Assembly: GCF_000720135.1 (NCBI RefSeq)
Contig: NZ_JOIU01000006.1
Location: 186,001-250,000 of the forward strand
Direction: 5' to 3'
Origin: Streptomyces sp. NRRL S-1022
Lineage (GTDB): Bacteria; Actinomycetota; Actinomycetes; Streptomycetales; Streptomycetaceae
Length of the DNA stretch: 64,000 nucleotides
This document shows, piece by piece, positions 40,486-50,178 of the stretch. A program made the position numbers and the translations under genes. Positions within the stretch are counted from its first letter, which is position 1, and every line of letters starts with the position of its first letter. The notes beneath the pieces were generated by a model. That model worked only from the letters and a program-made list of their open reading frames with translations. It did not search any database and had not been told where the DNA came from.

Positions 40486-43272
40486 TCACAGTCCCAGGGC
40501 GCCGAGCAGGGCCGACGGGTCCGGTTCGGAGGCGGTGTCCAGATTCTGCTCGGTCCAGATGACCTTGCCCCGGGGGGCGTAGCGGGTGCCCCACATGTCC
40601 GCGAACTGCGAGACCAGGAACAGCCCCCGGCCTCCCTCGTCGGTGGTGGCGGCGCGCCGCAGCCGGGGCGAGGTGTTGCTGCCGTCCGACACCTCGCAGA
40701 CCAGGGTGCGGCCCAGCAGCAGCCTGACCCGCACGGGCGGCGCGCCGTAGCGGATCGCGTTGGTGAGCAGTTCGCTCAGGATCAGTTCCGTGGCGAAGGC
40801 CACCCCCTCCAGACCCCAGTCGGCGAGTCGCCGGCTCACCTCCCTGCGCACCCGGGACACGGCCTCGGCGTCGAACGGGACGTCCCAGGTCGCGACGGAC
40901 GAGGGGGCGAGCAGCCGGGTCCGGGCGACCAGCAGCGCCACGTCGTCGCTGGGGTGCCCGGGCAGCATCGTGTCCACCAGGGCGCGGCAGGTCTCCTCCG
41001 GTGTCAGATCCGCGTGGCCGACGGCCGAGGAGAGCAGCTCCAGGCCCTCGTCGATGTCCCGTCCGCGGTTCTCGACCAGGCCGTCGGTGAACAGCACCAG
41101 CCGGCTGCCCTCGGGCAGGTCCAGCTCCCCGGCCTCGAAGGGGTGGCCGCCGACCCCCAGGGGCGGTGACAGGGGAAGGTCGGGGAAGCTCACCCTGCCC
41201 TGCGGGTCCACCACGGCCGGCGCGAGGTGCCCGGCGCGGGAGAGGGTGCAGTGCCCGCCGACCGGGTCGTAGATGGCGTACAGGCAGGTGGCCCCGGTGA
41301 GCGGCACCCGGTCGTCGTCGCCGGGTCCGCCCTGGGTGTCCAGCCGGGTCACCATCTCGTCGAGGTGTCCGAGCAGTTCGTCCGGGGCCAGGTCGAGCGA
41401 GGAGAAGTTCAGCACGGCCGTGCGCAGCCGGCCCATGGTCACCGCGGCCTGCAGCCCGTGCCCCACGATGTCCCCGACGACCAGCGCGACCCGGAAGCCG
41501 GGCAGCGGGATGACGTCGAACCAGTCGCCGCCGACGCCGGACCGCGCCGGCAGGTAGCGCGAGGCGATTTCCAGCGCCCCCTGCTCCGGCAGGCCCAGCG
41601 GCAGCAGGTTCCGTTGCAGCGTCATGGCCAGGGCGTGCTCGCGGGAGTAGCGGCGCGCGTTGTCGATCGCCACGGCGGCCCGGGCCACCAGCTCCTCGAC
41701 CACGGCGACGTCCTCCTGCTCGAACCGGGGAGAGTCCGCGCCACGCCAGAAGTTGACCATCCCGAGGACCACCCCGCGTGCCCGCAGCGGCACCGTGATC
41801 AGCGAGCGGATGCCGTAGTCCAGTGCCTGCAGCGCCCCCTCGGGGTCCTGGGCCCGCCAGTCCTCGGCGCTGTGCAGCTCGGGCACCAGGACGGCCCTGC
41901 CCTGGCGCAGGGCCGAGGTCATCGGCGTGTCGGCCATCACGAACCGGATCACGTCGCCCACCGGCTGGAGCGGGTGCCCGGTCCGCGAGGCGCGCAGCGC
42001 GGTACGGCGCATCTGGCGCACGGCGCTCGTGGGTTCCTGGCCGTGCAGCACCGAGTCGAGGAGTTCCACGGTGACGAAGTCGGCCATCCGGGGGACCGCC
42101 ACCTCGGTCAGCTCCTCCGCCGTACGCCGTACGTCCAGGGTGGTGCCGATCCGCATGCCCGCCTCGTACAGGAAGGACAGCCGGCCCCGCGCCACCTCCG
42201 CCTGCCCGGACAGGGCCCGCAGGTCCGTGGTGTCCCGCAAGGTGGCGACCAGCCCCTGGGCGCCGCCGTACGGGGCGGTGGGCCGGATGTTCACCGCGAG
42301 CAGCCGGTCCCCGGCCGGGATGACCTCGTCGGTCGTGGGCTCCTGCGACTCCAGCAGCCGCACGAGCCGCGGCGCCAGCCCCAGCTCCGACACCTGCCGC
42401 CGGTCGGCGTCCTGAGGCAGGTCCAGCAGCCGGTGCGCCTCGTCGTTGGCGAGCAGCACGCACCCCTCGCCGTCGAGGATCAGCACGCCCTCGCGCACCG
42501 CGTGCAGCACGGCGTCGTGGTGTTCGTACATCCGGGTCATCTCGGCGGGGCCGAGTCCGTGGGTCTGCCGCAGCAGGCGCCGGCTGACCAGGGCCGCGCC
42601 GCCGGTCGCCAGCACGAGTGCCCCCGCCGCCGCGCCGAACAGCATCGGCAGCTGCCGGTTCAGCAGGTGGCTCACGTTGGCGTACTGGATCCCGGCGGTG
42701 ACCATGCCGATCACGCGCCTGCTGGCATCCGTCACGGGTACGACCGCGCGCACGGCGTCGGTGGGCTCCCCGTGGAACGTCTCGGTGAACGTCTCGCCGG
42801 CGGCGGCCCGGCCGACGCCCTCGGCCTTCGTGCCGATCAGCGAGGGGACGGTGTCGGCGAGCCGGATCCCGTGTTTGTCCAGGACGCTGATGAAGTCGAC
42901 CCGGGAGCCCTTCTGCGCCTGGTCGGCCGCCGCCTGGAGCCGGGCCGTCGGGTGCGGCGACTGCAGCGCGAGCGCCGTTCCGGGCGCGTGCGCGAACGCC
43001 TCCGCCGCGGCGAGGGAACGATCCTCCGCGCTGCGCTCGGCGTCGTAGCGCCCCTGCACGACGAGGGCGGCGGCCGCCACCGCTACCAGCAGCAGCATGA
43101 TCAGTGCCTGCAGCAGGAAGACCTGGGCGGCGAGCGTGCGGACGCTCAGGGACGACGACAGGCGGCGTCCGCGTGACGGCCAGGGCCTGCGACTACGGGA
43201 CCGGTCGGACGGCCCACGTGTGCCGGGCGGTGGCGCCGGGCTCGCCCATGGCCAGCGGGAACGTCCGCTCAT
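40486..43272 (-). CDS. Membrane sensor with PAS-GAF-PP2C(SpoIIE)-HATPase domains
   Basis: A 928-residue signalling protein. A basic N terminus precedes a transmembrane helix (about 48-70), an extracytoplasmic sensing domain with a CACHE/PDC look (SVLDKHGIRLADT), a second helix (about 210-230), a PAS segment (ILDGEGCVLLANDEAHRLL), a GAF domain (about 370-540), a SpoIIE PP2C phosphatase (GGDWFDVIPL, VGDIVGHG, LFTDGLVENR) and a C-terminal GHKL ATPase (ILSELLTNAIRYG, DEGGRGL). Such proteins act on anti-sigma-factor antagonists in stress or development pathways. Divergent from the next phosphatase gene. Confidence 0.9.
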   Translation of the reverse strand: MSGRSRWPWASPAPPPGTRGPSDRSRSRRPWPSRGRRLSSSLSVRTLAAQVFLLQALIMLLLVAVAAAALVVQGRYDAERSAEDRSLAAAEAFAHAPGTALALQSPHPTARLQAAADQAQKGSRVDFISVLDKHGIRLADTVPSLIGTKAEGVGRAAAGETFTETFHGEPTDAVRAVVPVTDASRRVIGMVTAGIQYANVSHLLNRQLPMLFGAAAGALVLATGGAALVSRRLLRQTHGLGPAEMTRMYEHHDAVLHAVREGVLILDGEGCVLLANDEAHRLLDLPQDADRRQVSELGLAPRLVRLLESQEPTTDEVIPAGDRLLAVNIRPTAPYGGAQGLVATLRDTTDLRALSGQAEVARGRLSFLYEAGMRIGTTLDVRRTAEELTEVAVPRMADFVTVELLDSVLHGQEPTSAVRQMRRTALRASRTGHPLQPVGDVIRFVMADTPMTSALRQGRAVLVPELHSAEDWRAQDPEGALQALDYGIRSLITVPLRARGVVLGMVNFWRGADSPRFEQEDVAVVEELVARAAVAIDNARRYSREHALAMTLQRNLLPLGLPEQGALEIASRYLPARSGVGGDWFDVIPLPGFRVALVVGDIVGHGLQAAVTMGRLRTAVLNFSSLDLAPDELLGHLDEMVTRLDTQGGPGDDDRVPLTGATCLYAIYDPVGGHCTLSRAGHLAPAVVDPQGRVSFPDLPLSPPLGVGGHPFEAGELDLPEGSRLVLFTDGLVENRGRDIDEGLELLSSAVGHADLTPEETCRALVDTMLPGHPSDDVALLVARTRLLAPSSVATWDVPFDAEAVSRVRREVSRRLADWGLEGVAFATELILSELLTNAIRYGAPPVRVRLLLGRTLVCEVSDGSNTSPRLRRAATTDEGGRGLFLVSQFADMWGTRYAPRGKVIWTEQNLDTASEPDPSALLGALGL

Positions 43273-43485
43273 CTCCCTTTTCTAGCACTGGAACTCCGTG
43301 ACCGGCGACCGGTGTGTCCGCCGCCGGCCGCGGCGCGGGCACGGCGACCGGGCCGGCCCCTGCGCCACCGGCCACGGGGCCCGCGCCGCGGCCGGGAACA
43401 CTCCGTTGAGTGGAGCAATCCGGGCGCGCCGCGGCCCGGCGGACCAGGCTGGGAGTCTTGTCGAGTTCCTGTGACAGGAGTCCGT

Positions 43486-44682
43486 GTGCGCAGCCCACGT
43501 ATGCCGAGACCTGGACATACCGGCCGGGAGTCGGAGGACGGTGCCGGCGTGCGGACCCGGTTGTCGGCGCCCCCGGCGTGGATGCGGTGGCTTCCGGCGC
43601 TGTACGTCGCGGTCCTCCTGGTGCTGGAGCCCGCGACGCCCGTTCAGTGGCCGGTGAGCTTCGTGCTGATCGCCCTGCCGCTCGTGGCCGCCTTCGCCCA
43701 CGGCCCGGTCGTCGTCGGCGGTGCCACCGTGTTCGCCGTCGTCCTGGAAGCGGTGCTGGCCGGCACCCCGTGCTGCGCGGGCCGCGAGGTCGGCTACCTG
43801 TGGGACCGCCACTACGTGGCCGCCTACATCTGCACCGGCCTGGTCGGCGTCCTCGGCATGATCCTGGCCGCGCACCGCGTCCGCCGCGAGCGCACGCTGG
43901 CCGACGTACGCTTCGTCGCCGACATCGCCCAGCGGGTCCTGCTCCGGCCCGTGCCGCACCACATCGGCAGCCTCCGCCTGGAGAGCCTCTACCGGTCCGC
44001 CGCCGCGGAGGCACGCATCGGCGGCGACCTGTACGAGGCCGTCCCCACCCGGTACGGCGTCCGGCTGCTCATCGGCGACGTCCGGGGCAAGGGGCTGCTC
44101 GCGGTGGAGACGGCCGCGGCCCTGCTCGGCGCGTTCCGCGAGGCCGCCCACGACGAACCCGCACTGCCCGACCTGGCCGACCGGGTGGAGACCAGCATGA
44201 ACCGCAGGGCGATGCTGCTGGGCGGGGGCGAGGTCGGCGAACGGTTCGTCACCGCCGTCTTCGCCGAGATCGCCGCGCAGGAGCCGGTGATCCGCTTCGT
44301 CAACTGCGGTCACCCGCCGCCGGTGCGGATCCGGTGCGGGCAGGTGCGGGAACTGGACAGCGGCCGTTCGGCTCCGCCGCTCAACCTCGGCATGCTGGTC
44401 GGGGAGCCGTACCACGTGGACACCTACTCGTTCCGGCCCGGCGACCTGCTCCTGCTGTACACGGACGGCATCACGGAGACCCGCGACGCCGCCGGCACCT
44501 TCTACCCGCTGCTCCAGCGCCTGCGTTCCTGGGGCAGCCTGCCGCCCCGGGAGCTCCTGGAGCGGCTCCACCACGACCTGCTGGACCACAGCGGCGACCG
44601 GCTGCAGGACGACATCGCGGCGCTCGCCGTGTGCCTGCCCGCCGCGCAGCCGTCCCTGCCGCCGCTGTCACCGGCCGGCTGA
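43486..44682 (+). CDS. Membrane-anchored PP2C-type (SpoIIE) phosphatase
   Basis: A 398-residue protein with about four N-terminal transmembrane helices (to residue 130) followed by a SpoIIE-type PP2C domain: IGGDLYEAV, LLIGDVRGKG, NCGHPPP and LLLLYTDGITETRD hold the metal-binding acids. I chose GTG 43486 because AGGAG lies five bases upstream; a downstream ATG at 43501 lacks a site. Members dephosphorylate anti-sigma-factor antagonists. It faces the sensor phosphatase at 40486-43272 across 213 bp. Confidence 0.88.
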   Translation: MRSPRMPRPGHTGRESEDGAGVRTRLSAPPAWMRWLPALYVAVLLVLEPATPVQWPVSFVLIALPLVAAFAHGPVVVGGATVFAVVLEAVLAGTPCCAGREVGYLWDRHYVAAYICTGLVGVLGMILAAHRVRRERTLADVRFVADIAQRVLLRPVPHHIGSLRLESLYRSAAAEARIGGDLYEAVPTRYGVRLLIGDVRGKGLLAVETAAALLGAFREAAHDEPALPDLADRVETSMNRRAMLLGGGEVGERFVTAVFAEIAAQEPVIRFVNCGHPPPVRIRCGQVRELDSGRSAPPLNLGMLVGEPYHVDTYSFRPGDLLLLYTDGITETRDAAGTFYPLLQRLRSWGSLPPRELLERLHHDLLDHSGDRLQDDIAALAVCLPAAQPSLPPLSPAG

Positions 44683-44721
44683 GCGCGGCGCGGCGGGGCT
44701 CCGCAAGCGCCTCCGGCCGGC

Positions 44722-45522
44722 TCAGAAGGCCGTGTGGGCGAACCAGCGGTCGAGGACCGCGGTCTCCCCCGAGACGTCGAAAGCCGCCTCCTGGTACGAC
44801 CGCCGTCCGTAGAGCAGCAGCAGGAGATCCGCCGCGGCACCAACCACCGCCACGGTGGGCGGCTGCGGCGCGGGGCCGCCGCCGGTGAGCGGCAGCAGCC
44901 GGAACCCGTCCGGGTCCAGCCGCACCCGCCACTCCTCGCCGGTGCCGGCGCACCGGAACGCGACGGTCTCGCCGTCGCCGCGCAGCTTCGTCACCCCGGG
45001 AGCGAACAGTCCCGCGTAGGGGAGGTTGACCAGGAACTCGTCCACCGCGTCAGCCGCGAGGTTCGGGTCGACGTCCGACTCCCGGCCCACGGCCTGCTCC
45101 GCGTCCACCCGGTGCACCAGCGTCTCGCAGAGCATCCGGCGGGCCCAGAACCGCGCATGCTGGTCCTCGCCCCACGCCCACATCGCCGCGCCGGGATCCG
45201 TGTCCCGTAGCACGGCCGCCACCCTGGGCACTCCCGCCGCCACCCAGTCGGCGAGGTCCCGCTCGTGCTCGGGCAGCCCCAGCTCCACCTCACGGCTGCG
45301 CGGCGGCTCCTGCACCCGCCGGGTGAGCAGGGCGCTGAACCAGCGCTGCACCGCTCCCACGTGCCGGGTCAGCTCGGCCAGCGTCCAGTCGGGGCAGGAG
45401 GGCACGGCGCCCGCGGGATCGGCGCCGCGCACCGCCTCGGCGAACCGGTGGGTCTCCCGCTCGATCGCCTCGCGATAGGTGTCGTACGGCAGGGGATGCC
45501 CCGCCCCGCTCGTCGTTGCCAT
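44722..45522 (-). CDS. Maleylpyruvate-isomerase/DinB-like mycothiol-dependent family protein
   Basis: A 266-residue member of the actinobacterial maleylpyruvate isomerase N-terminal (DinB-fold) family: CPDWTLAELTRHVGAVQRW near residue 42 contains the first metal His, and RMLCETLVHRVDAEQA further on contains the later His. Family members use or are thought to use mycothiol; the true substrate is usually unknown. Stops convergently with the phosphatase gene, 39 bp apart. Confidence 0.8.
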   Translation of the reverse strand: MATTSGAGHPLPYDTYREAIERETHRFAEAVRGADPAGAVPSCPDWTLAELTRHVGAVQRWFSALLTRRVQEPPRSREVELGLPEHERDLADWVAAGVPRVAAVLRDTDPGAAMWAWGEDQHARFWARRMLCETLVHRVDAEQAVGRESDVDPNLAADAVDEFLVNLPYAGLFAPGVTKLRGDGETVAFRCAGTGEEWRVRLDPDGFRLLPLTGGGPAPQPPTVAVVGAAADLLLLLYGRRSYQEAAFDVSGETAVLDRWFAHTAF

Positions 45523-45626
45523 CTGCTGCCGCCGTTCTGTCCTGGGCACGGGTGCCGCTTCGCTGGTCGCGCTCAGTGTGGCTGCTGGAGTCCACTCGAA
45601 GGCAAGCCGGGGCGGCCCGCGGCCGG

Positions 45627-46388
45627 TCAGCGCACCCGCGCCACTGCCGCGTAGATGCCGCTGCCCTCCGGCTCGGTGTCCGGATCCGGCGTGCCCCACT
45701 CCGTGGCGGTCACCAGGCCGGGCGGGACGAGATCCATGCCGTCGAAGAAGCGCGCCACCTCCGCGCGGGACCGGAAACCGAGTTCGATACCGCCCTTGGC
45801 GTACTCGGCGGTGACCTGCGCGGCGAGTTCCGGATAGAGGTCGGACGCGGCGTGGGACAGCACCAGGTGGCTGCCCGCGGGCAGGGTGGCGACCAGGTTG
45901 CGGACGATCCCGTGGGCGTCCTGCTCGTCGGTGATGAAGTGCATCAGCGCGATCAGCGACAACGCGATGGGGCGGTCGAAATCCAGCACCTGCCGGGCGT
46001 GCCGCACGATGGACTCCGGCTCCCGCACGTCGGCCTGGATGTAGTCCGTGACGCCCTCGGTGCCGCTGATCAGCAGCGCCTCGGCATGGCGCAGGACGAT
46101 CGGGTCGTTGTCGGTGTAGACCACCTTCGCCGACGGCGCGATGTCCTGGACGATCTGGTGCAGGTTGGGCGGGGTGGGGATGCCCGTGCCGATGTCCAGG
46201 AACTGGTCGATGCCCTGCGCGGCGAGCCAGGCGGCGGCCCGGTGCATGAACTGACGGTTCTGCCGCGCCGCGTCCTTCGCCTCGGCCGGCAGCCGTTCGC
46301 CCACGGCCTCGTCGACCGGATAGTTGTCCTTGCCGCCCAGCAGCCAGTCGTAGACCCGCGCGGGATGCGCCTTGCTGGTGTCGATCAT
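45627..46388 (-). CDS. DUF574 SAM-dependent methyltransferase-like protein
   Basis: A 253-residue protein of the Streptomyces-abundant DUF574 (Methyltransf_19) family. It starts IDTSKAHPARVYDWLLGGKDNY, the family hallmark, and carries the SAM-binding motif LDIGTGIPTPPN followed by VVYTDNDPIVL. Function of the family is unknown; several paralogues per genome are normal. Confidence 0.92.
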   Translation of the reverse strand: MIDTSKAHPARVYDWLLGGKDNYPVDEAVGERLPAEAKDAARQNRQFMHRAAAWLAAQGIDQFLDIGTGIPTPPNLHQIVQDIAPSAKVVYTDNDPIVLRHAEALLISGTEGVTDYIQADVREPESIVRHARQVLDFDRPIALSLIALMHFITDEQDAHGIVRNLVATLPAGSHLVLSHAASDLYPELAAQVTAEYAKGGIELGFRSRAEVARFFDGMDLVPPGLVTATEWGTPDPDTEPEGSGIYAAVARVR

Positions 46389-46549
46389 GGCAACTCCGTG
46401 GGACCCGAGGGCTGTTCAGCCGTGTGTTCGATCATCCTACTCACGTCCCCGCCGACGCCCGGCCGGCCGGGGCCGGGTGTGCGGGCGACCGGGGTCCGGC
46501 ACGGCGATCCGGTACGGCGATGCGCGGGCCTTCGCTGCGGACCGGTGGA

Positions 46550-47719
46550 TCACGGGGGAGGGACGGCGAGTTGGTCCACCACGGCCTGGAGACGGCCCCC
46601 GTGCTGCTCCGCGATCCGCCGTTGCCGTACGGAGCCGGTGCCCCGGTGCTGGACCTCGCTCAGCCAGTCCCCGACCCACCGGTCGTCTCCGTAGCGGCTG
46701 AGGTGCGGCTCGACCCGTTTCCAGAGTTCCTCCACCAGCCGGCCGACGGCGGTGGGGGCGCAGTCGCGGGTGTGGGTGGCGGGCAGGGCGCCGTCCGTGC
46801 CGTGCCGGGCGGCGTGCCAGCACGCCGCCCGCAGCACCAGGTCTGGGACTTGGGGCGCGGGTTCACCGGCGCGGACCGCGTCCACGGCGCAGCCGACGAG
46901 GGCGCGGACCAGGAGTGCGTAGGCCGTGGTGGCCGCGGGTTCGGCCAGCACGTCGGCGACGCGGACCTCCAGGGTGGGAAGGTGCGGCGAGGGCCGGACG
47001 TGCCAGTAGACCATCGCCGGGTCCATCGCCGCTCCGCTGGCCACGAGGTGGCCGACGACCTCCTCGTAGTGGGCCGCGCCCCGCAGGTAGGGCGGAGGTC
47101 CCGCCACCGGCCAGCGGCCCCAGACCATGGAACGCCAGCTCGCGTATCCGGTGTCCGTGCCGTCGCAGTAGGGGGAGTTGCCGGTGAGCGCCAGCAGCAG
47201 GGGCATCCAGCCCCGCAGGTGGTTGACCGACCGTACGGCCTCCTCCCGGTCCTCGACCCCGACGTGCACGTGGCAGGCGTTCACCCCCTGGTCGTGGACG
47301 AGAGGCCCGAAGCGGGCCAGGAAGGCGCGGTAGCGCGCTTTGTCGACGACGGGCGGCGGGCCGGGTCTGCCGAGCACCGCGCTGCCCGTGGGCACGAGGA
47401 GGCAGTCGTACTCGGCGGCGGCCGTGGCCGCGCCGCCGCGCAACCGGACGATCTCCGCCTCCAGTTCCCCGGCGGTGCGGCACACCGCGCTGACGGTCTC
47501 CACCTGCGCCTGCGAGACCTCCGCCGTGGCGTGCGGGGCGCCGAGCCGGCCGCGGGCGGCACCCACCACGGCGGGGGCTCTGTGCGCGACCGCCCTGCTG
47601 TGCCGGTCGGCCAGGACGAACTCCTCCTCCACGCCTACCGTCGGCGGTGCGGCCGCCTGCGCGGGAGACCGGGGTGTACCGGTGACGACGGGGCTCACGG
47701 CATCAAGCGGCTCTGGCAC
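46550..47719 (-). CDS. YbdK-type carboxylate-amine ligase (glutamate-cysteine ligase 2 family)
   Basis: A 389-residue ATP-dependent ligase of the GCS2/YbdK family: VGVEEEFVLAD near the N terminus carries the metal-binding Glu cluster, CHVHVGVEDREEAV the central signature, and LEVRVADV the later Glu. Members join an amino acid carboxylate to an amine and have weak glutamate-cysteine ligase activity; the native reaction is unclear. GTG 47719 is preferred because GGAAGGG lies eight bases upstream; GTG 47698 is the alternative. Confidence 0.85.
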   Translation of the reverse strand: MPEPLDAVSPVVTGTPRSPAQAAAPPTVGVEEEFVLADRHSRAVAHRAPAVVGAARGRLGAPHATAEVSQAQVETVSAVCRTAGELEAEIVRLRGGAATAAAEYDCLLVPTGSAVLGRPGPPPVVDKARYRAFLARFGPLVHDQGVNACHVHVGVEDREEAVRSVNHLRGWMPLLLALTGNSPYCDGTDTGYASWRSMVWGRWPVAGPPPYLRGAAHYEEVVGHLVASGAAMDPAMVYWHVRPSPHLPTLEVRVADVLAEPAATTAYALLVRALVGCAVDAVRAGEPAPQVPDLVLRAACWHAARHGTDGALPATHTRDCAPTAVGRLVEELWKRVEPHLSRYGDDRWVGDWLSEVQHRGTGSVRQRRIAEQHGGRLQAVVDQLAVPPP

Positions 47720-48108
47720 GACCAGCCCTTCCGGAAGACACAGGACGCACTGCTGTCGAGCTAGCGGACCTGGGCCACCCCCTGGCGTGCAGCGGGTGGG
47801 AGCACACATGCTCACCCCGGCGCCGAGCGCACGGCAAGCGACTGTCCGGACACCGTCGGGGCGGGCACACCGCGGGTACGGCGTACCTCGCCAGGGGCGG
47901 TGCCGTTCCGGGAGGGCGCAGGTCGGACAGCGGTTCGCGCACGGCGCGCCCGCGTGGACCGCCGGGCCGCACCGGCCCACCGCGACGCACGCGTCCAGAG
48001 GGTTCTCCAGCACTGGCCGAACTGTGACGCAATCCCGTCGGCGCCGGGGGCCGTGAGGGACAGTATGACCCGGGAAGACTTACACAACGCCGGCAGCAGG
48101 GAGGCCTG
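47720..48108. other. 389-bp divergent intergenic region
   Basis: Contains the promoters of the YbdK-like gene (minus) and the GNAT gene (plus). A 14-codon frame from 48065 ends at 48109 overlapping the GNAT start; probably not meaningful. No other structure noted. Confidence 0.5.
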
Positions 48109-48912
48109 ATGACGGACGGCCGTACGGAGTCGGTCGAATCGATGGAGCAACTCGCCGTGGTCTGGCGCAGCATGGTGCTCGACCGGGATCCCGGTGCCGA
48201 TGTGCGGGATCTCCCGGGCATCGCCGTCCGCTGGGCCGACTGCCGGTTCGCCTTCTGGAACTGCGTCACGCTGACCGACGTCGGCGCGGACCCGGCTCTG
48301 CTCGCGCAACGGCTCGGCGAGGCGGCCGGCATCATGCGCTCGAAGAAGCGCCCGGGGTTCCTGTGGCTCTTCGAGGGACTGCTGGACGACGAGGCACGCG
48401 CGGAGGTGCGGACGGCCGCCGGGAGAGCGGGCCTCGAGTACGCCTTCCCCGGCACCGGTATGGCCGGAGACCTCCTGCCCGTCCCCGAGCCGGACCACCC
48501 GGACCTGACCTTCGCCCGCGTGACGACGGACGAACAGCTGCGGGCGTACGCGGACCTGAACTCACGTGCCTACGGCTTCCCGCTGGAGGACGGCCGCGAC
48601 GGGCTCCTCGGATCCGAACTGTGGAAGCACCGGGTGCACGCCTACCTGGGTCTGCGGGACGGAGTCCCGGTGACGTGCGCCGCGACCGTGGAGGCGGACG
48701 GCCGTCTGTTCGTCGTCCTCGTCGCCACCGCGCCGGAATGGCAGCGCCGGGGCTACGGGGAGGCGGTGACCCGCAAGGCCCTGCACGAGGGAGCCCGGGC
48801 CACCGGCCTGACCCGCGCCACCCTGCACGCCACGGCGGCCGGCGCGCCCGTGTACCCCCGCATCGGCTTCGAGCCCAACACGCCGGTGCACTTCTACGGC
48901 CTGAAGGTGTGA
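48109..48912 (+). CDS. GNAT-family N-acetyltransferase
   Basis: A 267-residue protein with a C-terminal GNAT fold: the beta4 strand GRLFVVLVATAPEWQRRGYGEAVTR contains the acetyl-CoA-binding Q/RxxGxG/A motif (QRRGYG), and YPRIGFEP is the usual C-terminal strand. The N-terminal 120 residues are a less conserved extra domain, as in two-domain GNATs. Substrate unknown. ATG has GCAGGGAGG upstream. Confidence 0.88.
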   Translation: MTDGRTESVESMEQLAVVWRSMVLDRDPGADVRDLPGIAVRWADCRFAFWNCVTLTDVGADPALLAQRLGEAAGIMRSKKRPGFLWLFEGLLDDEARAEVRTAAGRAGLEYAFPGTGMAGDLLPVPEPDHPDLTFARVTTDEQLRAYADLNSRAYGFPLEDGRDGLLGSELWKHRVHAYLGLRDGVPVTCAATVEADGRLFVVLVATAPEWQRRGYGEAVTRKALHEGARATGLTRATLHATAAGAPVYPRIGFEPNTPVHFYGLKV

Positions 48913-48939
48913 CAGGCCGGCCGCGCACCGGACGGTGAG

Positions 48940-49255
48940 TCAGTCCAGCGTGTCGAGGGCGGCGAGGACGTCGTCCGGCTCGGCGCGGGCGGTGTGGTCG
49001 CTGTCGGCGAAGGCCCAGCGGATGGTGCCCGAGCGGTCGATGACGTACGTGGCCGGCACGGGCAGCGTGCGCGGGTGGCCGTCGTTGACGCGCTGGAGGT
49101 CGAAGCCGAGCCTGTCGTGGACGGCGGCGAGGACGTCGGGGAGGTCGAAGGCGAGGCCGTACTGCTTGGCCGTGCCGGAGCCGATGTCGCTGAGTACGTC
49201 GAAGTCCAGACCGTGCTTCTCGGCGGGGGTGAGCGACTCGTCGGGGGATCTGCGG
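48940..49255 (-). pseudogene. Truncated peroxiredoxin-like (AhpC/TSA) gene, C-terminal half only
   Basis: The minus strand encodes about 105 residues matching the end of AhpC/TSA-type peroxiredoxins: SPDESLTPAEKHGLDFDVLS, GTAKQYGLAFDLP, LPVPATYVIDRSGTIRWAFA and a final EPDDVLAALDTLD before TGA. The N-terminal half with the peroxidatic Cys is missing and there is no start codon. Similarity stops near 49255, next to another 5'-truncated fragment on the opposite strand. Confidence 0.75.
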
Positions 49256-49330
49256 GACGTGTGCGGACCGGCCTGGTTCCCTCAACCGACCTACGGCGTC
49301 GGCGAGTCTCCGGTCGGCGGTACGTCCTGA

Positions 49331-49564
49331 TGTCCCGGCCCCCCCCGGCGAGACCTGGCGCGCCTCCGGGACGCCGTGCCGCGCGGCCACCCCTGCCTGC
49401 TGCCCACCGAGATCATGCGGCAGCACTTCCTGGCCGACCCCGTCGGGTGGCGGCTCACCGGATTCTTCGGCTCCGAACCCGCCACGATCGGCGACCACGC
49501 CTACGACGGACCGGCGGCGGGGCGCCTCACCCGCGCTGTGCGCCCGTGCGCAGACCGTCCATGA
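49331..49564 (+). pseudogene. 5'-truncated coding remnant of unknown family
   Basis: An open plus-strand stretch of about 77 codons with typical high third-position GC (for example CLLPTEIMRQHFLADPVGW and TGFFGSEPATIGDHAY) but no plausible start; a stop lies just upstream at 49328. I do not recognise the family. Its stop overlaps the end of the TetR gene. Together with the truncated peroxiredoxin it suggests one deletion removed the divergent 5' ends. Confidence 0.45.
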
Positions 49565-50105
49565 CCAGGTTCAGGAGCCGGGCGGCGCGGGGACGCCAGT
49601 CGTCGTGCGGGTCGAGCTGCCACAGGCCCGCTATGGCCAGCAGGAAGTCGTCGGCGGTGACCCCGGGCCGTATGGTGCCGGCCTCGTCGTTGGCGCGCAG
49701 CAGCAGTTCCGCCGCCCGGGCCACCGGTGTGGGGGAGGGCTTCGCGGGGCCGCCGGGCGCGCCGGTGACCTGCCGGATCGCGTCGGCCAGCCCCGCCTTG
49801 GTCATGGCGAACTCGGAGAGCCGGTCCATCCAGGCGCGCAGGGCCTCGTCGGGCGCCCGGGTGGCGAGCAGGTGGTCCGCGCTGTCGGCGACCTGCTGCA
49901 TCTCGTGGCGGTAGATCTCCAGGACGAGCGACTCGCGGTTGGGGAAGTTGCGGTAGAAGGTGCCCTGCCCGACCCCGGCCTTCTTGGCGATCGCGCTGAG
50001 CGGGGCGTCCGCGCAGCGCGACAGCTCGGTGACGGCCACCTCCAGGATGCGTTCGCGATTGCGCTGTGCGTCGGAGCGCCGGGGTGGGTCCGTCTGCTGC
50101 GGCAC
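49527..50105 (-). CDS. TetR-family repressor of the aldehyde oxidase operon
   Basis: A 192-residue TetR regulator: N-terminal HTH (RERILEVAVTELS, PLSAIAKKAGVGQGTFYRNFPNRESL) and a ligand domain with the SbtR-like C terminus. GTG 50105 is chosen for GGAGGAGGA directly upstream; a longer ATG start at 50138 has no site. It is divergent from the molybdoenzyme operon, and two identical palindromes lie between them, so it very likely represses that operon and itself. Confidence 0.88.
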   Translation of the reverse strand: MPQQTDPPRRSDAQRNRERILEVAVTELSRCADAPLSAIAKKAGVGQGTFYRNFPNRESLVLEIYRHEMQQVADSADHLLATRAPDEALRAWMDRLSEFAMTKAGLADAIRQVTGAPGGPAKPSPTPVARAAELLLRANDEAGTIRPGVTADDFLLAIAGLWQLDPHDDWRPRAARLLNLVMDGLRTGAQRG

Positions 50106-50148
50106 TCGTCCTCCTCCAGGGCGTGGCCAAAACCTCACCCTTGCTAAG

Positions 50149-50162
50149 CGGACAGCTGTCCG
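50149..50162. promoter_or_regulatory. TetR operator copy 1
   Basis: Perfect palindrome CGGACAGCTGTCCG between the TetR gene and the aldehyde oxidase operon. An identical copy lies 30 bp downstream (start to start), close to three helical turns. Confidence 0.8.
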
Positions 50163-50178
50163 TTAAGTTTCCAGGTAG

